Assembly: GCA_945871335.1 (NCBI GenBank)
Contig: CAMBWM010000026.1
Location: forward strand, 1 to 15,207
DNA from: Polaromonas sp. YR568
GTDB taxonomy: Bacteria > Pseudomonadota > Gammaproteobacteria > Burkholderiales > Burkholderiaceae
DNA: 15,207 bases
Direction: 5' to 3'
How positions within the stretch are numbered: position 1 is the first letter of the stretch; every line of letters begins with the position of its first letter. The notes under the pieces are model-generated. The model searched no databases, was not told the origin of the DNA, and worked only from the letters and a program-made list of their open reading frames with translations. The translations under genes were made by a program, and so were the position numbers. This document shows positions 15,138 to 15,207 of the stretch, piece by piece.

Positions 15138-15207
15138 GCATGAGCTATCAAAAACGCAGCAAAGAGCAACTCGCCCAACGCGTTGCGCAAGACATTCACG
15201 ACGGCGC
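15134..15207 (+). CDS. pcaJ: 3-oxoadipate/3-oxoacid CoA-transferase subunit B, N-terminal fragment (runs off window)
   Basis: The first 24 codons, MSMSYQKRSKEQLAQRV followed by AQDIHDG, match the start of PcaJ/ScoB beta subunits (RSKEQLAQRVAQDI). The ATG overlaps the subunit A stop; a second in-frame ATG at 15140 is an alternative start. The rest lies beyond the right edge. The two subunits would assemble into the active heteromeric transferase, whose catalytic Glu lies in the missing part. Confidence 0.85.
   Translation, partial: MSMSYQKRSKEQLAQRVAQDIHDG

Noticed and set aside
1..15207. CRISPR arrays, insertion sequences, integrases or toxin-antitoxin modules
   Set aside because: No regularly spaced repeats, transposase or recombinase motifs, or toxin-antitoxin gene pairs were found on either strand.

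Overview
The window looks like chromosomal DNA from a betaproteobacterium, most likely of the Comamonadaceae (Polaromonas/Rhodoferax/Variovorax-like). This is inferred from a Bug-type receptor, a MoxR/CoxE-type VWA pair, a DUF1841 protein, a cytochrome c4-like dihaem protein and a betaproteobacterial-looking aceK. No 16S rRNA or other taxonomic marker is present, so the placement is an inference.

Left flank (1-1325): the 3' half of aceK (isocitrate dehydrogenase kinase/phosphatase), noticeably AT-richer than the genes at the right end, then about 440 bp with no convincing gene.

Central catabolic cassette (1326-9733): a divergent FCD-type GntR regulator faces an eight-gene, same-strand block. 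The block encodes an orphan Bug (tripartite tricarboxylate type) receptor, a complete TRAP transporter (DctP-, DctQ- and DctM-like), an SMP-30/gluconolactonase-like lactonase, a galactonate-dehydratase-like member of the enolase superfamily, and two short-chain dehydrogenases. The AT-rich gap between regulator and block holds a near-consensus promoter bracketed by a perfect 11-bp inverted repeat, a good candidate for the GntR operator. The enzyme set fits an oxidative route: SDR oxidation of a sugar or sugar acid, lactone opening, dehydration to a 2-keto-3-deoxy acid, then a second oxidation. No aldolase, kinase or hydrolase that would finish such a route lies in the window, and the substrate cannot be named from sequence alone. 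The cassette sits between aceK and a tRNA-Arg(CCU) gene, as expected for an acquired metabolic insert, but no integrase is visible.

Right flank (9881-15207): tRNA-Arg(CCU) on the minus strand, then a minus-strand operon of a MoxR-type AAA+ ATPase, a 75-residue glycine-rich membrane protein and a CoxE-like VWA protein. Next come a plus-strand dihaem cytochrome c with a clear intrinsic terminator, a divergent pair (DUF1841 protein and a probable 2-oxoglutarate/Fe(II) dioxygenase-like protein), and the start of a pcaIJ-type 3-oxoacid CoA-transferase operon that runs off the right edge.

The most interesting part is the cassette: a two-receptor uptake system coupled to an uncharacterised sugar-acid pathway under one probable GntR-controlled promoter.
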